From assembly GCF_003864295.1 (NCBI RefSeq), contig NZ_BDQK01000007.1, positions 1-64,000 of the forward strand: a stretch of 64,000 nt of DNA, given 5' to 3'. The stretch comes from Aphanothece sacrum FPU1 (GTDB taxonomy: Bacteria; Cyanobacteriota; Cyanobacteriia; Cyanobacteriales; Microcystaceae). The translations under genes and the position numbers were made by a program. Below are positions 9,034 to 17,562 of this stretch, one piece after another (position 1 is the stretch's first letter; every line of letters begins with the position of its first letter). The notes under the pieces were generated by a model. That model did no database searches, was not told where the DNA came from, and was given only the letters and a program-made list of their open reading frames with translations.

Positions 9034-9756
9034 ATGTCCTTATCTGCTTCATATTTTCTATTGCCATCTTATTTGGCCATGCATATTCCTGATGGCTTTT
9101 TAAGTCTTCCGGTAAGCTTATTTTGTTGGATCATTACCTTAGTATTTCTGCAAATATCCCTCAGAAAAGTACAAAAAGATTATGAAGAAAAAGCCGTTCC
9201 TTTGATGGGAGTTTGTGCTGCCTTTATTTTTGCGGCCCAGATGATTAATTTTCCCATTCCTGGGGGAACATCAGGACATTTATTAGGAGGAACATTAGCT
9301 GGTATTTTACTTGGCCCTTGGGCCGGAACTCTAGTTATTACAGTTGTTTTCATTGTCCAAGCAGTATTATTTCAAGATGGAGGTTTAACTGTTTTAGGGG
9401 CTAATGTTTTCAATATGGGAGTAATTGGTACTTTTGGCGGTTATTACCTTTATAAAACAATTCGAGTGACTTTAGGTCGTCGTCGTTGGATGAGTATGGC
9501 CACTGCAACAGTGGTTGCAGCTTGGGTGAGTGTCGTGACTGCTTCTATAATGACAGCCATTGAACTGAGTTTATCAGAAACTGTCCCATTAATGGTAGGG
9601 ATGATAGCCATGGTTTCTTGGCATATTTTAATTGGTATTGGAGAAGCTATAATTACATTAATTGCTGTTAGTTTTATCTGGCGATCGCGGCCGGATCTTT
9701 TATATGATCCTCCTGTTCCTTATTCTGTAGAAATAAATGCAAATAAATTATCATGA
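9034..9756 (+). CDS. cbiM: ECF-type cobalt/nickel transporter, substrate-binding subunit CbiM
   Basis: 240 residues, about seven membrane spans. The family hallmark MHIPDGFL is at residues 16-23: in CbiM/NikM the Met-His amino terminus binds the metal directly. So either translation starts at the ATG at 9079 or the preceding 15 residues (SYFLLPSYLA) are a signal sequence removed before Met16. Later SGHLLGG supplies the second conserved His. The protein takes up Co2+ or Ni2+ across the inner membrane. The stop overlaps the next start by 4 bases (ATGA), so it is coupled to cbiN. Co2+ and Ni2+ cannot be told apart from sequence alone. Confidence 0.88.
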   Translation: MSLSASYFLLPSYLAMHIPDGFLSLPVSLFCWIITLVFLQISLRKVQKDYEEKAVPLMGVCAAFIFAAQMINFPIPGGTSGHLLGGTLAGILLGPWAGTLVITVVFIVQAVLFQDGGLTVLGANVFNMGVIGTFGGYYLYKTIRVTLGRRRWMSMATATVVAAWVSVVTASIMTAIELSLSETVPLMVGMIAMVSWHILIGIGEAIITLIAVSFIWRSRPDLLYDPPVPYSVEINANKLS

Positions 9757-10109
9757 CTAATAATTTATCCAATAAATCTAATCGTCTATTAATTATGATA
9801 GGATTGGGTATAGCTTCAGGAATTGCTATCTTTTTATCTCCTTTTGCAAGTCCTAATCCTGATGGTTTAGATCGAGTCTCCCAAGACTTAAAATTTGATC
9901 ACAAAGCTAAAGCCGATATACCTGCACGAAAACTCCCCTTTTACGCTATTTTTCAAGAATATGCCCTGCGAGGTGTTCCTGATGCTGTAGCGACTCCTTT
10001 AGCAGGTTTAGCGGGAACATTAGTCACCTTTGGGATTGCTTGGGGAATAGGAAAATTAGTAATTAAACCGGCAAAAAAAAATGATTCTTCTACAGATGAA
10101 GATGATTAG
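9753..10109 (+). CDS. cbiN: CbiN/NikN-type (PDGL) accessory subunit of the cobalt/nickel transporter
   Basis: 118 residues with one N-terminal and one C-terminal membrane span around a short periplasmic loop. The loop carries SPNPDGLDRVSQDLKF, the PDGL motif of this subunit family. The small subunit is needed for metal loading of CbiM. It is translationally coupled to cbiM through the ATGA overlap. The cbiQ gene follows after about 190 bases that are mostly an inserted palindromic repeat, so coupling within the operon is broken. Confidence 0.82.
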   Translation: MTNNLSNKSNRLLIMIGLGIASGIAIFLSPFASPNPDGLDRVSQDLKFDHKAKADIPARKLPFYAIFQEYALRGVPDAVATPLAGLAGTLVTFGIAWGIGKLVIKPAKKNDSSTDEDD

Positions 10110-10134
10110 AGATTAAGAAAAAAAGCAAATTTTA

Positions 10135-10279
10135 CTTAACTCGCTCAGAGTTAAGCTATACAAACAAAGGTTGCCTGCGCAACCTATAATGACTGTCCGC
10201 GCTCGTCGGACTTCGTTTCTATAGCATAAGGCTTTAGCCTTTTATTAATTATTAGTTTAGCATAGTTTGTCCAGTAGAA
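10135..10279. repeat. 145-bp multi-hairpin repeat element (copy A)
   Basis: The element runs from about TTAACTCGCTCAGAGTTAAG to TTGTCCAGTAGAA and contains three internal palindromes: GGTTGCCTGCGCAACC, GTCCGCGCTCGTCGGAC and AAGGCTTTAGCCTT. A copy in reverse orientation with near identity lies at 28494-28639, and a degraded partial copy at about 52070-52114. It separates cbiN from cbiQ. Its right end contains the TTG at 10267 that could be taken as the cbiQ start. Confidence 0.88.
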
Positions 10280-10302
10280 TCGTCAATAATAAGCATATTA
10301 AT

Positions 10303-11043
10303 GTGAAAAATTCATCCTCATACCCTCAAACTCCTTGGCATATTTTAGCCTCTCAAACCCGTTTATTATGTACTTTAATTAGTGTTTTTGCCATTGCTTT
10401 AACCCCTAATGGAAAATGGTTAAGTTGGATAATTTATGGTATTGGTCTATTAATTTTAATCTTAATTAGTCGTGTCTCTTTCAGACAATTATTATCTAAA
10501 GTCATGATCGAATTTGCCTTTGTGGGAGTAGTGTTATTAGGAACCTTATTTCGTCGTGAGGGTGAAGTTATTTTGTCATGGGGAATCATCCAAATTACTA
10601 CTACTGGTGTTATGATTTTAGGAAGTGTTACCATTAAAGTTATTTTATCATTATTCGCCCTTAATATACTCATCATAACTACTTCTATTCCCCAGATTTT
10701 TCAAGGATTATTAATCTTAAAAATACCTCCTTTATTAGTAGCAATTATGGCTTCAATGTATCGTTATATTGGGGTTTTAATTGAAGAAGTAACGACTATG
10801 AAAAGGGCTGCAATGTCTCGTAATTTAATGATTAATAGAGGTACAATTCGTTATGTCATGGGTAATGGTATTGGCTCTTTATTTATCCGTACTTATGACC
10901 GAGGAGAAAGAATTCATCAAGCTATGTTAGCAAGAGGTTATCAAGGAATACCACCCGTCCAAGAATTTCCTGGTTATAAAGCTAAAGATAAAATGGCGTT
11001 GATATTGACAAGTATTATTATTATTTTAGGACAAATTAGTTAG
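10303..11043 (+). CDS. cbiQ: ECF transporter transmembrane (T) component CbiQ
   Basis: About 247 residues with four to six membrane spans. The conserved T-component coupling-helix motif is in the C-terminal half (RGERIHQAMLARGYQG, the A-R-G type signature). CbiQ couples the ATPase to CbiM. I choose the GTG at 10303 because the upstream in-frame TTG at 10267 lies inside the inserted repeat. No CbiO ATPase gene follows; a toxin-antitoxin pair on the other strand comes next, so the ATPase must be supplied from elsewhere. Confidence 0.85.
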   Translation: MKNSSSYPQTPWHILASQTRLLCTLISVFAIALTPNGKWLSWIIYGIGLLILILISRVSFRQLLSKVMIEFAFVGVVLLGTLFRREGEVILSWGIIQITTTGVMILGSVTIKVILSLFALNILIITTSIPQIFQGLLILKIPPLLVAIMASMYRYIGVLIEEVTTMKRAAMSRNLMINRGTIRYVMGNGIGSLFIRTYDRGERIHQAMLARGYQGIPPVQEFPGYKAKDKMALILTSIIIILGQIS

Positions 11044-11167
11044 GGTTTGCTGAAGAAGGGTAAAACCTTTATTTCAAAAATGCTACAGACATATTCAGAA
11101 AAAATATCAGCTTCATGGGCGAAAAATAGCTAAAATTGGATGGAGAGAAAAAATTGACAAATAAACA

Positions 11168-11449
11168 TTAATAAACCTCATCATGGGAACCAATATCAAC
11201 AAGGATAATTAAGGTTTCGTTTGACTCCATATCTTCACCAAAGGTAAAGATAATACGGTAATCATAATTAACAGAACATGACCAGTATTTGTCCAAATTA
11301 CCGGTTAACTTATGAGACTTCAAAGAGGGTGTAAATGGACTATTTGCTAATAGTCTTAAGGCGATAATGATTTTTTCTTTTAATTGTGTTTTTTTCTTGG
11401 TAATTTTTCTAAAGGATCGCTTAAATTTATTACTCCAAACAATCCTCAT
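11168..11449 (-). CDS. RelE/ParE-superfamily toxin (mRNA interferase type)
   Basis: About 93 residues from the start MRIVWSNKFKRSF. The fold signature is visible: a basic N-terminal helix rich in Lys/Arg, then SLKSHKLTG, WSCSVNYDYRIIF and a C-terminal ILVDIGSHDEVY. The SHDEVY ending is typical of the YafQ/HigB-like RelE group, which cleaves mRNA on the ribosome. In-frame ATGs exist at 11476, 11455 and 11452; all keep the start inside the 3' end of the upstream gene, giving the overlap usual for antitoxin-toxin pairs. Confidence 0.8.
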   Translation of the reverse strand: MRIVWSNKFKRSFRKITKKKTQLKEKIIIALRLLANSPFTPSLKSHKLTGNLDKYWSCSVNYDYRIIFTFGEDMESNETLIILVDIGSHDEVY

Positions 11450-11669
11450 CATCATCTCCTTCAAGCAAGTCAGCAATTAAATCATCAACAGTTCCAATTT
11501 TAGCCTTACCTAGTTCTAAAGCTTTTAAGATTTCTTCTCCATTTTTACCTATCTCCAAACGGCGGTTTTCAATTCTTCTTTTTCGGATTAAATCAAACAA
11601 ATAATCCTGGTCTTCAATGGATAAACTCTCAATGGATTCTATAATCTCTTGAAATGATGAAACAGTCAT
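11430..11669 (-). CDS. Antitoxin paired with the RelE-type toxin
   Basis: 79 residues, acidic at the C-terminus (LLEGDDDEDCLE), with an N-terminal segment QEIIESIESLSIEDQDYLFDLIRKRRIE that is common in cyanobacterial antitoxins of RelE-type toxins. It precedes and overlaps the toxin gene, the canonical order. It should bind and neutralise the toxin and repress the shared promoter. Its DNA-binding mode cannot be read from the sequence. Confidence 0.7.
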   Translation of the reverse strand: MTVSSFQEIIESIESLSIEDQDYLFDLIRKRRIENRRLEIGKNGEEILKALELGKAKIGTVDDLIADLLEGDDDEDCLE

Positions 11670-11682
11670 CTATCTCTCCTAT

Positions 11683-11795
11683 TAAGCTAAGACGCATTTA
11701 AACTGTATATTGGCAGATTAGGAAACAAACCGTCAAACCATTAGTCCATCACCCCATCACTCGAATAGGACGGGCTTTAGATGCGTGACAACTTA
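11683..11795. repeat. MITE-like element with about 20-bp terminal inverted repeats (copy 1)
   Basis: The left end is TAAGCTAAGACGCATTTAAA and the right end TTTAGATGCGTGACAACTTA, imperfect inverted repeats. A second copy of nearly the same length (about 112 bp) is at 19279-19390 with the same ends but a different interior. No protein is encoded. It sits directly upstream of the antitoxin gene. Confidence 0.75.
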
Positions 11796-11853
11796 TTTAG
11801 GGTTCAACAATGGATAATTCATAATTCATAATTCATAATTCATAATTCATAAT

Positions 11854-13149
11854 TTATAATTTCTCATTATCTTCTAAACGAAGACGAATTGCTTCTGCAC
11901 TAGCTGAAAAACCCTCAGCTAAAGATAATAACTCTAAAGTTGCTGACAATTTTTGTAAAGCTTGGGGAGAATATTCAATTAAACTTGACGGTTTCAGAAA
12001 CGTTTCTACCCCGATAGCAGACGCATAACGAACCATCCCAGAAGGAGGTAGAATGACCCCAGAACTACCTAAATAATCCCCTACCGCTTTAGGAGTATTA
12101 GAACCAATAAAAATCGTTCCAGCATAACGAATTTGTTCTACAAAATCCCAAGGATTAGCTAAAGCAAGCATTAAATATTGAGGCGCAAATTGATTAGTGA
12201 TCGCCACTGCTTGGCCCAAAGAATCAACCAGCACAATTAAGCTATAATGAGCGATAGCCTTTTCGGTAAGAATACCTTGAGAATGGTATTGTAACTGTTC
12301 TTCAACCCGTTGTTGTATTTTTTCGGCCAAAAACGGATCAGGAGTTAGTATAATAACCGCAGTTGTGGGGTCTTGTTCAACTTGGGCCAAGATATCTGCC
12401 GCAATTTGAGAAGGATTTGCCTTACGATCAGCAATAATGACTAAATCTGAAGTTTCAACAGGAGTATCAATAACTACCGTACCATAGACCATTTTTTTCG
12501 CCAAAGTGACATCTAATCCTCCAGTTCCGGTAATAACGTCCACTTTAGGAATAGTTGAAGTTCCATAGGTCAAAGCCGCGATCGCATATACCCCACCTAA
12601 GCGGTAAATTTCTTGAATACCGGCAACTTGGGCAGCAACCAAAATATCGGGATGAATTTTACCTGTAAGATCACAAGGAGTGACTAAAACAACTTGAGGA
12701 ACTTGAGCCACTTTAGCAGGAATAGCCTGCATTAAGACGCGACTGAGACGGGAACATTGATCTCCTGCTACATAAAGTCCGGCCCGTTTGTGGGGATAAT
12801 AACGTTTACCAACGACCACATCATCGGCCTCAAATTTCACCCAAGATTTAGGCAAACGTTGACGATGAAAGATTTCTAGTTGTTTACTGACATTTTGAAT
12901 AGCATCGAGTAAATCCTTAGAAATTTGTTGATAAGCGACATCTAACTCTGAACCACTAACTCGAAGTTGTTTAAGGGGTATAGGTTGTTGAAATTCATCA
13001 AGAAGTGCTAAATCTCCTTGAAGTTTAACATTATCAAGAATTTCTCGCACAATAATCTCTTTACCACGAATCTCCTCGCCATAACTGCGATCTCTGATTC
13101 GTTGTAATTCCGTTTCTATCTCAACAGATTGAGTAATGATTCGCAGCAT
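11854..13149 (-). CDS. Histidinol dehydrogenase-family protein lacking the catalytic and most Zn-binding residues
   Basis: 431 residues; aligns end to end with HisD (RVLMQAIPAKVAQV, GVYAIAALTYGT, TGTGGLDVTLAKKMVYGTVVID). Genuine HisD oxidises L-histidinol to L-histidine using a Glu-His pair in APEHL and zinc held by Q-x-E-H, GDY and a C-terminal His. Here APEHL reads A-P-Q-Y-L (322-326), Q-x-E-H reads Q-V-E-Q (256-259), the region after GDY reads L-G-S-S-G instead of the usual A-G-P-N-H, and the C-terminal HA reads S-A-S-A near 417. Only the Gln and the Asp358 ligands remain. I infer a pseudoenzyme or a changed activity, with the true hisD elsewhere in the genome. It should not be used as evidence for histidine synthesis. 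Confidence 0.8.
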   Translation of the reverse strand: MLRIITQSVEIETELQRIRDRSYGEEIRGKEIIVREILDNVKLQGDLALLDEFQQPIPLKQLRVSGSELDVAYQQISKDLLDAIQNVSKQLEIFHRQRLPKSWVKFEADDVVVGKRYYPHKRAGLYVAGDQCSRLSRVLMQAIPAKVAQVPQVVLVTPCDLTGKIHPDILVAAQVAGIQEIYRLGGVYAIAALTYGTSTIPKVDVITGTGGLDVTLAKKMVYGTVVIDTPVETSDLVIIADRKANPSQIAADILAQVEQDPTTAVIILTPDPFLAEKIQQRVEEQLQYHSQGILTEKAIAHYSLIVLVDSLGQAVAITNQFAPQYLMLALANPWDFVEQIRYAGTIFIGSNTPKAVGDYLGSSGVILPPSGMVRYASAIGVETFLKPSSLIEYSPQALQKLSATLELLSLAEGFSASAEAIRLRLEDNEKL

Positions 13150-13315
13150 GGAGTCAGCATACCCCTCTGGGCGACTACTAGATATCAGTCTAGTAAATTA
13201 CTTATTGTATCTAGCTTAGCTTGGATTTCCCTAAGCTTGTGGTTCGTGATGGGCTAATTATTATTTACAGATGAGTTAGGATATAATCAGAATAATACAG
13301 CTTCATGTTAGTCCT

Positions 13316-14383
13316 ATGACTCCTCCCAAGCAATCCTCCTCTTCATTGCGTTACTTTTTGGCCAGACTTAAACCCTTAGCGCGTATTGAGTTATGGGGTT
13401 CTCTGGGTATTATTGGGGTGATAGTTTTGGGTATTTGGCAATATTCGACTCATCCCGAATGGTTGGGCCATATTTCGTCTCAAATTTCCGATTCAACACT
13501 CCCTAATACCAATATTAACCCAGATATTAATGGGGAAGTGGGTAATAATCTTGATATTGGAGTTAATTTTCAAGATTTAACTCAAAACCCTACTTCAGAT
13601 ATTCTCTCTCCGAGATTAAATAAGATTCAATCTCCTTCAACTAATCCTCTAGAAACCCTTAAGACTCGGAATTTACTAAATCCCTTGACTCCAGGGTCAA
13701 CTCCTTCAGATTCTACAACAACGACTGACAATAAACCCCAAATTTTTCAGCCTTTATTACCTCATCTTAAAAATCCTAATTCTTTATTTCCTTCTTTGTC
13801 TTCTCCACCCCCTCCTAGTAAACCTATTACTCTATCTACCTTAAAACCTCTTGATTTGGCTGCAATGAAGGATAATCCTCTGAATAAAGCACTTGAATCT
13901 TTACTTTCTCAAGATTTAGCTAGGCCTCAAACCAATGCATCAGGAGAACAGTCTCGTCAAACATCAGGTAATTCTGGTGATTCTTCTGATAATAGACCTG
14001 TGCAACGTCCTTTTAACCCATCTACTCCCAGACCTTCGGTTAATCCTTCTTATCAACCTTCTTATCCTACTTCTGGTATTCCATCAAATCAACAACCCTA
14101 CACTAATTCTTATCCTTATTCAGCTTCTCAGGGTCAACCTTATCAACAACCTCCTTATCAACAACCCTATCAACAAACTCCTTATCAACAACCTTATCCT
14201 AATCCTTATGTAGCCTCTCCTGTTCAACCTTATACTAATCCTTACGGTTCAGGAACTCCGGTTTATCAACAACCTTATCAACCTAATCCTTCTAATAACT
14301 ATAATAACCAAAATCCTGTCAACCCAACTAATCAAAACCCAAATCAGATTAAATACGGTATACAAAGACCTCAAATTCCCTAA
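13316..14383 (+). CDS. Pro/Gln/Tyr-rich protein with an N-terminal membrane anchor
   Basis: 355 residues. One hydrophobic segment at about 27-45 (ELWGSLGIIGVIVLGIW) is preceded by a basic N-terminus, so the rest should be outside the cytoplasm. The exterior part is low complexity: Ser/Thr/Pro/Asn-rich to about 230, then an array of QQPYQQ-type units (about 260-325). I do not recognise a catalytic domain. Similar Pro-rich anchored proteins in cyanobacteria are mostly uncharacterised; a cell-surface or division-site role would be a guess. It starts with ATG about 165 bases from the divergent HisD-like gene. Confidence 0.65.
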   Translation: MTPPKQSSSSLRYFLARLKPLARIELWGSLGIIGVIVLGIWQYSTHPEWLGHISSQISDSTLPNTNINPDINGEVGNNLDIGVNFQDLTQNPTSDILSPRLNKIQSPSTNPLETLKTRNLLNPLTPGSTPSDSTTTTDNKPQIFQPLLPHLKNPNSLFPSLSSPPPPSKPITLSTLKPLDLAAMKDNPLNKALESLLSQDLARPQTNASGEQSRQTSGNSGDSSDNRPVQRPFNPSTPRPSVNPSYQPSYPTSGIPSNQQPYTNSYPYSASQGQPYQQPPYQQPYQQTPYQQPYPNPYVASPVQPYTNPYGSGTPVYQQPYQPNPSNNYNNQNPVNPTNQNPNQIKYGIQRPQIP

Positions 14384-14404
14384 CCTTAAATATCCCGTAA
14401 AGCC

Positions 14405-15225
14405 TCTAAATTACCTATATCTTGGCAGAATGCCCCCGTTACAGGTCAGGCGGACGCATCGAACCGTAGGTGAGTACCGCCGAACCCTTAACGGCGGGAC
14501 GGCAGTCGCTCCTCGACGGAAACCGTCAAGACCGCGCTGCCTCATGAATGCCAAGCAATAAATAAACTGCGCAGCAACGATTTAATTCTACCATTTCTGG
14601 GTAAACTGTGTTAAATTCAATTTATCCAAGGTCGAAAATTGTTAAATGCTAGTCGTAGAAGCCAAGTTAAAAAACGGAACATCAGAACAATATGAGAAAC
14701 TTAATGAAGCTATTAAGACCTCTCAGTTTGTGCGTAATTCTTGTGTTCGTCATTGGATGGATAATAAAGGGACGACCCGCAATGACCTCCAAAAACTTTG
14801 TGCTGTATTAGCTAATAATAAAGGAATGGTTGAATTATTTTGCCAAGATTTATCGCATAGTTTGTGTTGCTGTACCTCCCCATTTCACTAGCCAAGACTG
14901 TTCAGTTTGTGGCACAAGAGTTCAGAAGTCATTAAGTACCCGAACTCATCAATGCCCTAACTGCAAAACAGTCTTGGACAGGGATCACAACGCATCAATC
15001 AACATTCTTAAAAAAGGGTTGAAATACTTGGGAAATTATCTCAACGGTAGTGTAGGGCATACACAAACCGACCCAAACGCCTTGGGAGAGTCCGACCTCT
15101 GGGTTCTAAATGGAAGCATTGAGAATTTAAGTTGTCTCGTTGAGCAAGGAATTTCTAATAGTGATATGGAAAGAATCCCCCGCTAGATTGCTCTCTCGCA
15201 ATTAGCGGTGGGAGTATGTCAATGT
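14405..15225 (+). mobile_element. Decayed IS200/IS605-type element carrying a tnpB remnant
   Basis: The left part (about 14424-14560) is more GC-rich than its surroundings and full of short palindromes (CGACGGAAACCGTC, CCGCCGAACCCTTAACGGCGG), as expected for an element end. The middle holds the tnpB remnant. The right end is a hairpin, CCGCTAGATTGC and GCAATTAGCGG at about 15180-15205, followed by TGGGAGTATGTCAA. In this group the 3' end of tnpB and the right end also encode the guide (omega) RNA, so part of that RNA gene may survive here. No tnpA is present. Confidence 0.65.
14646..15186 (+). pseudogene. tnpB: TnpB pseudogene with a large internal deletion and frameshift
   Basis: The first frame (14646-14891) matches the TnpB N-terminus: MLVVEAKLKNGTSEQYEKL, then FVRNSCVRHWMDN. 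After about residue 56 (CAVLANN) homology stops. A second frame picks up the C-terminal part (from about 14838): VAVPPHFTSQDCSVCG, HQCPNCK (the four-Cys zinc finger) and DRDHNASINIL (last RuvC motif with its Asp). Roughly 250 residues between the two, including the first two RuvC acidic residues, are missing. It cannot be an active nuclease. Full TnpB is about 400 residues. Confidence 0.85.
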
Positions 15226-15256
15226 CATTATAGTCATTGTTAAAAATAACTAATGC

Positions 15257-15294
15257 TGCTCTGACTTTAGTACCTGATAACGAATTAGAGCAGA
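15257..15294. terminator. Possible bidirectional terminator between the TnpB element and NAD kinase gene
   Basis: CTGCTCT (15257-15263) and AGAGCAG (15288-15294) can pair across a 24-base loop. TAATTTTTA follows on the plus strand and TTATTTTTAA on the minus strand. It lies 14 bases past the stop of the minus-strand NAD kinase gene. Confidence 0.4.
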
Positions 15295-15307
15295 GTGACA
15301 GTAATTT

Positions 15308-16225
15308 TTAAGGCAATTCTACTGATGTCGGTTTAGCAATATGAGGTAATCCCCACCCTAATTTCTCCCGTAAAATTCGGAAAAATTCAGGAGATTGTAA
15401 CCGAATAAATCGAGCTAAATAAGGAGATTTTTGTACATAAATTCGATCATCTGGTAACACATAACATCCCCCATTACCATCGACAACTAAAACCATGCGA
15501 TTTGGAGTGGCAGGGAAAATATTCACAGGTTCCTTATCAGAAAATACTAAAGCACGAGACGCTAAAGAATGAGGACAAATAGGGGCTAATTGAAACACGG
15601 GAACATCAGGGGTTACAACAGGCCCCCCCGCACTCAGAGAATAAGCAGTAGAACCCGTTGGAGTAGACAAAATAATGCCATCGGCCGCAATATCAACAGG
15701 GGCGTGTCTACCGATTTTAATCTCAAAATGGCACATACTCGTCAAGGGTTCCCGATGAAGTACCATTTCATTAAGAGACAGGGCTTCCCAAAGCAAAGTA
15801 TCCTGACGCAATAATTGTACCGATAACATGGTACGTTCTTCTATTTCATAGTTTCCCGTCAACACTTGTTCTATAGACTCGGATAGTTGATTCAGATATA
15901 CTTCTGTGAGAAACCCCATGTGACCCGTATTAACTGTTAGTAAGGGAATGCCACAGGGGGCCAATTGTCGGAAAGCAGATAAAACGGTTCCATCTCCCCC
16001 TAAAACGATGGCAAAATCCATATCCTCATCAAAATGGGGGGGGACAAGATGCTCAATGCGAGTATGACAGACGGGGCGTTCTGGTTGAGAATAGCCAAGG
16101 AGTCCACCCCGGCCAGTCTCTAAAATCACTGTCCAGCCACAACTAGATAGCTTGTTTTCTAAGTCTGAAGCGACTTTACAAGCAACGGGTTTGATATCAT
16201 TAAAAATGATGCCTACTTTTGGCAC
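15308..16225 (-). CDS. nadK: NAD(+) kinase
   Basis: 305 residues, typical length. The GGDG motif is present in [17 protein letters not shown], followed by [10 protein letters not shown]. The second conserved block [20 protein letters not shown] is also intact. The enzyme phosphorylates NAD to NADP using ATP or polyphosphate in the cytosol. Cyanobacteria usually carry two paralogues and I cannot say which this is. The ycf39-like gene lies 27 bases upstream on the same strand, so the pair may be co-transcribed, linking NADP supply with a photosystem-assembly reductase. Confidence 0.93.
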   Translation of the reverse strand: MPKVGIIFNDIKPVACKVASDLENKLSSCGWTVILETGRGGLLGYSQPERPVCHTRIEHLVPPHFDEDMDFAIVLGGDGTVLSAFRQLAPCGIPLLTVNTGHMGFLTEVYLNQLSESIEQVLTGNYEIEERTMLSVQLLRQDTLLWEALSLNEMVLHREPLTSMCHFEIKIGRHAPVDIAADGIILSTPTGSTAYSLSAGGPVVTPDVPVFQLAPICPHSLASRALVFSDKEPVNIFPATPNRMVLVVDGNGGCYVLPDDRIYVQKSPYLARFIRLQSPEFFRILREKLGWGLPHIAKPTSVELP

Positions 16226-16252
16226 GACGGGCTATCCTTGGTCAAAATTAAC

Positions 16253-17224
16253 TCAAACAGAAGATTTAAAGGGAGTCTTTTTCTTCTTCTTAGATTTACT
16301 CTTTTCGTAATCGAGTTCTTTTAGCTTTTTGAGAATACGACTAAAATATTCCTTTAGATAGGATTCTAAAGTAGTTGTCTCCTTGGAATCAAGGCCAAAT
16401 ATTTCATATACTTGTTCCATAGGGGCGGTTAGGGCTTTACCACTGGCTAAAACTTCGGCAAAAGCCAAACGCTCAGATATATTATAAGTCCATTGGAAAA
16501 AGTGAGTAAAGCCACGCAAAAACCTGAGCAGTCCCAAGGGAATACGAGATATTTTAGCAGTTTTATCGGATAATTTCTCACATAATTGGATAATTTCTTC
16601 GGCTGTCCAGGCTTTTGTTCCCACCACTGGATAAGTCTGATTTTTGGTTTCGGGGACTTCTAAGGCGCGAATAGCGAATTTAGCCATATCCTGAGTATCC
16701 ATGTAGGCAATGGCACTACTTGCACCCGTTATCCACACTGCCTGATTATCTAGAATAGGAACGGCGTATTGACTAATTAACCCCTGCATAAAACCAGAGG
16801 GACGCAAAATTGTATAATTTAACCCTGATTCAGCTAAAAATAGTTCTGTACAGTGTTTAATCTCCATTAAAGGCACATCGGTGTGTTTTTCGGCGTTGAG
16901 GATGGAGAAAAATATATAACGGTTGACTCCGGTTTTTTGGGCTGCTTGAATTAAGTTAACTTTTCCTTCCCAGTCTACTTGTTTTATCGCGTCAGTTGCT
17001 CTAGCAGAAGCCGCATCAATAATGGCTTCCATCCCTTCTAAGGCCGGAAGTAAGGTTTCTGGTTTACAAAGATTCCCTATGACTAATTCTGCACCCCATT
17101 CTTTTAAAAAAGATGCTTTCCTGGCATTTCTGACTAAACAACGGACATTATAGCCTTTATCAAGGGCATGGCGCGCTATTTGTCGCCCTAGTGTGCCTGT
17201 TGCGCCAACGATCAATAATTTCAT
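16253..17224 (-). CDS. ycf39: Ycf39/HCF244-like atypical SDR (NmrA-type) protein
   Basis: 323 residues. The N-terminus MKLLIVGATGTLGRQIARHA has the GxxGxxG dinucleotide-binding loop, and NYTILRPSGFMQGL and YMDTQDMAKFAIRAL are typical of Ycf39. Ycf39 works with the Hlip proteins in delivering chlorophyll to newly made D1 during photosystem II assembly. The C-terminus is very basic (EKSKSKKKKKT), unusual for the family in my reading. Several Ycf39-like paralogues exist in cyanobacteria, so orthology is likely rather than proven. Confidence 0.8.
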   Translation of the reverse strand: MKLLIVGATGTLGRQIARHALDKGYNVRCLVRNARKASFLKEWGAELVIGNLCKPETLLPALEGMEAIIDAASARATDAIKQVDWEGKVNLIQAAQKTGVNRYIFFSILNAEKHTDVPLMEIKHCTELFLAESGLNYTILRPSGFMQGLISQYAVPILDNQAVWITGASSAIAYMDTQDMAKFAIRALEVPETKNQTYPVVGTKAWTAEEIIQLCEKLSDKTAKISRIPLGLLRFLRGFTHFFQWTYNISERLAFAEVLASGKALTAPMEQVYEIFGLDSKETTTLESYLKEYFSRILKKLKELDYEKSKSKKKKKTPFKSSV

Positions 17225-17341
17225 TTATATAGATTTGTAATGTTTCTTAACGTTTCTCTAAGATATTAACAGAAAGTTACACAGTTGTGGCGTTTTCGCT
17301 AAAATCAGGACTGAAGACCATGACAGCCTCTGTATGGGCTT

Positions 17342-17449
17342 AATAAGTACAGCCAGGGCGGGTTTATTTATTTGTGAGAATCATTGATTTATGTAAAAAA
17401 CCCGCCCCTACTACAAATTTTATGTAATTAATTTTGTCTAGCTACTTAC
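17342..17449. repeat. Palindromic repeat, copy 4 of the GGGCGGG family; main content of the gap 17225-17562
   Basis: GGGCGGGTTTATTTATTTGT at about 17356, inner GAGAATCATTGATTTATG, then AAACCCGCCCCTACTAC ending near 17414 and AATTAATTTTGTCTAGCTAC out to 17445. It is close in sequence to copies 2 and 3 but lacks the left CAAAATTAATT. The rest of the gap holds nothing I recognise. Confidence 0.75.
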
Positions 17450-17562
17450 CATTAAGTCCTAGTATTTAATGGTTTTGGTGTGAGGGGATGATATTTTAGT
17501 AAAATGAGAGGTAGACAAATTGATAATTTTTAGATCAATATAATGCTAGATGAGTTAATAAA

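Noticed and set aside
13935-14213. Second open frame inside the Pro/Gln-rich gene
   Set aside because: A shadow frame caused by the repeated codons; Leu/Ile-rich low complexity without homology.
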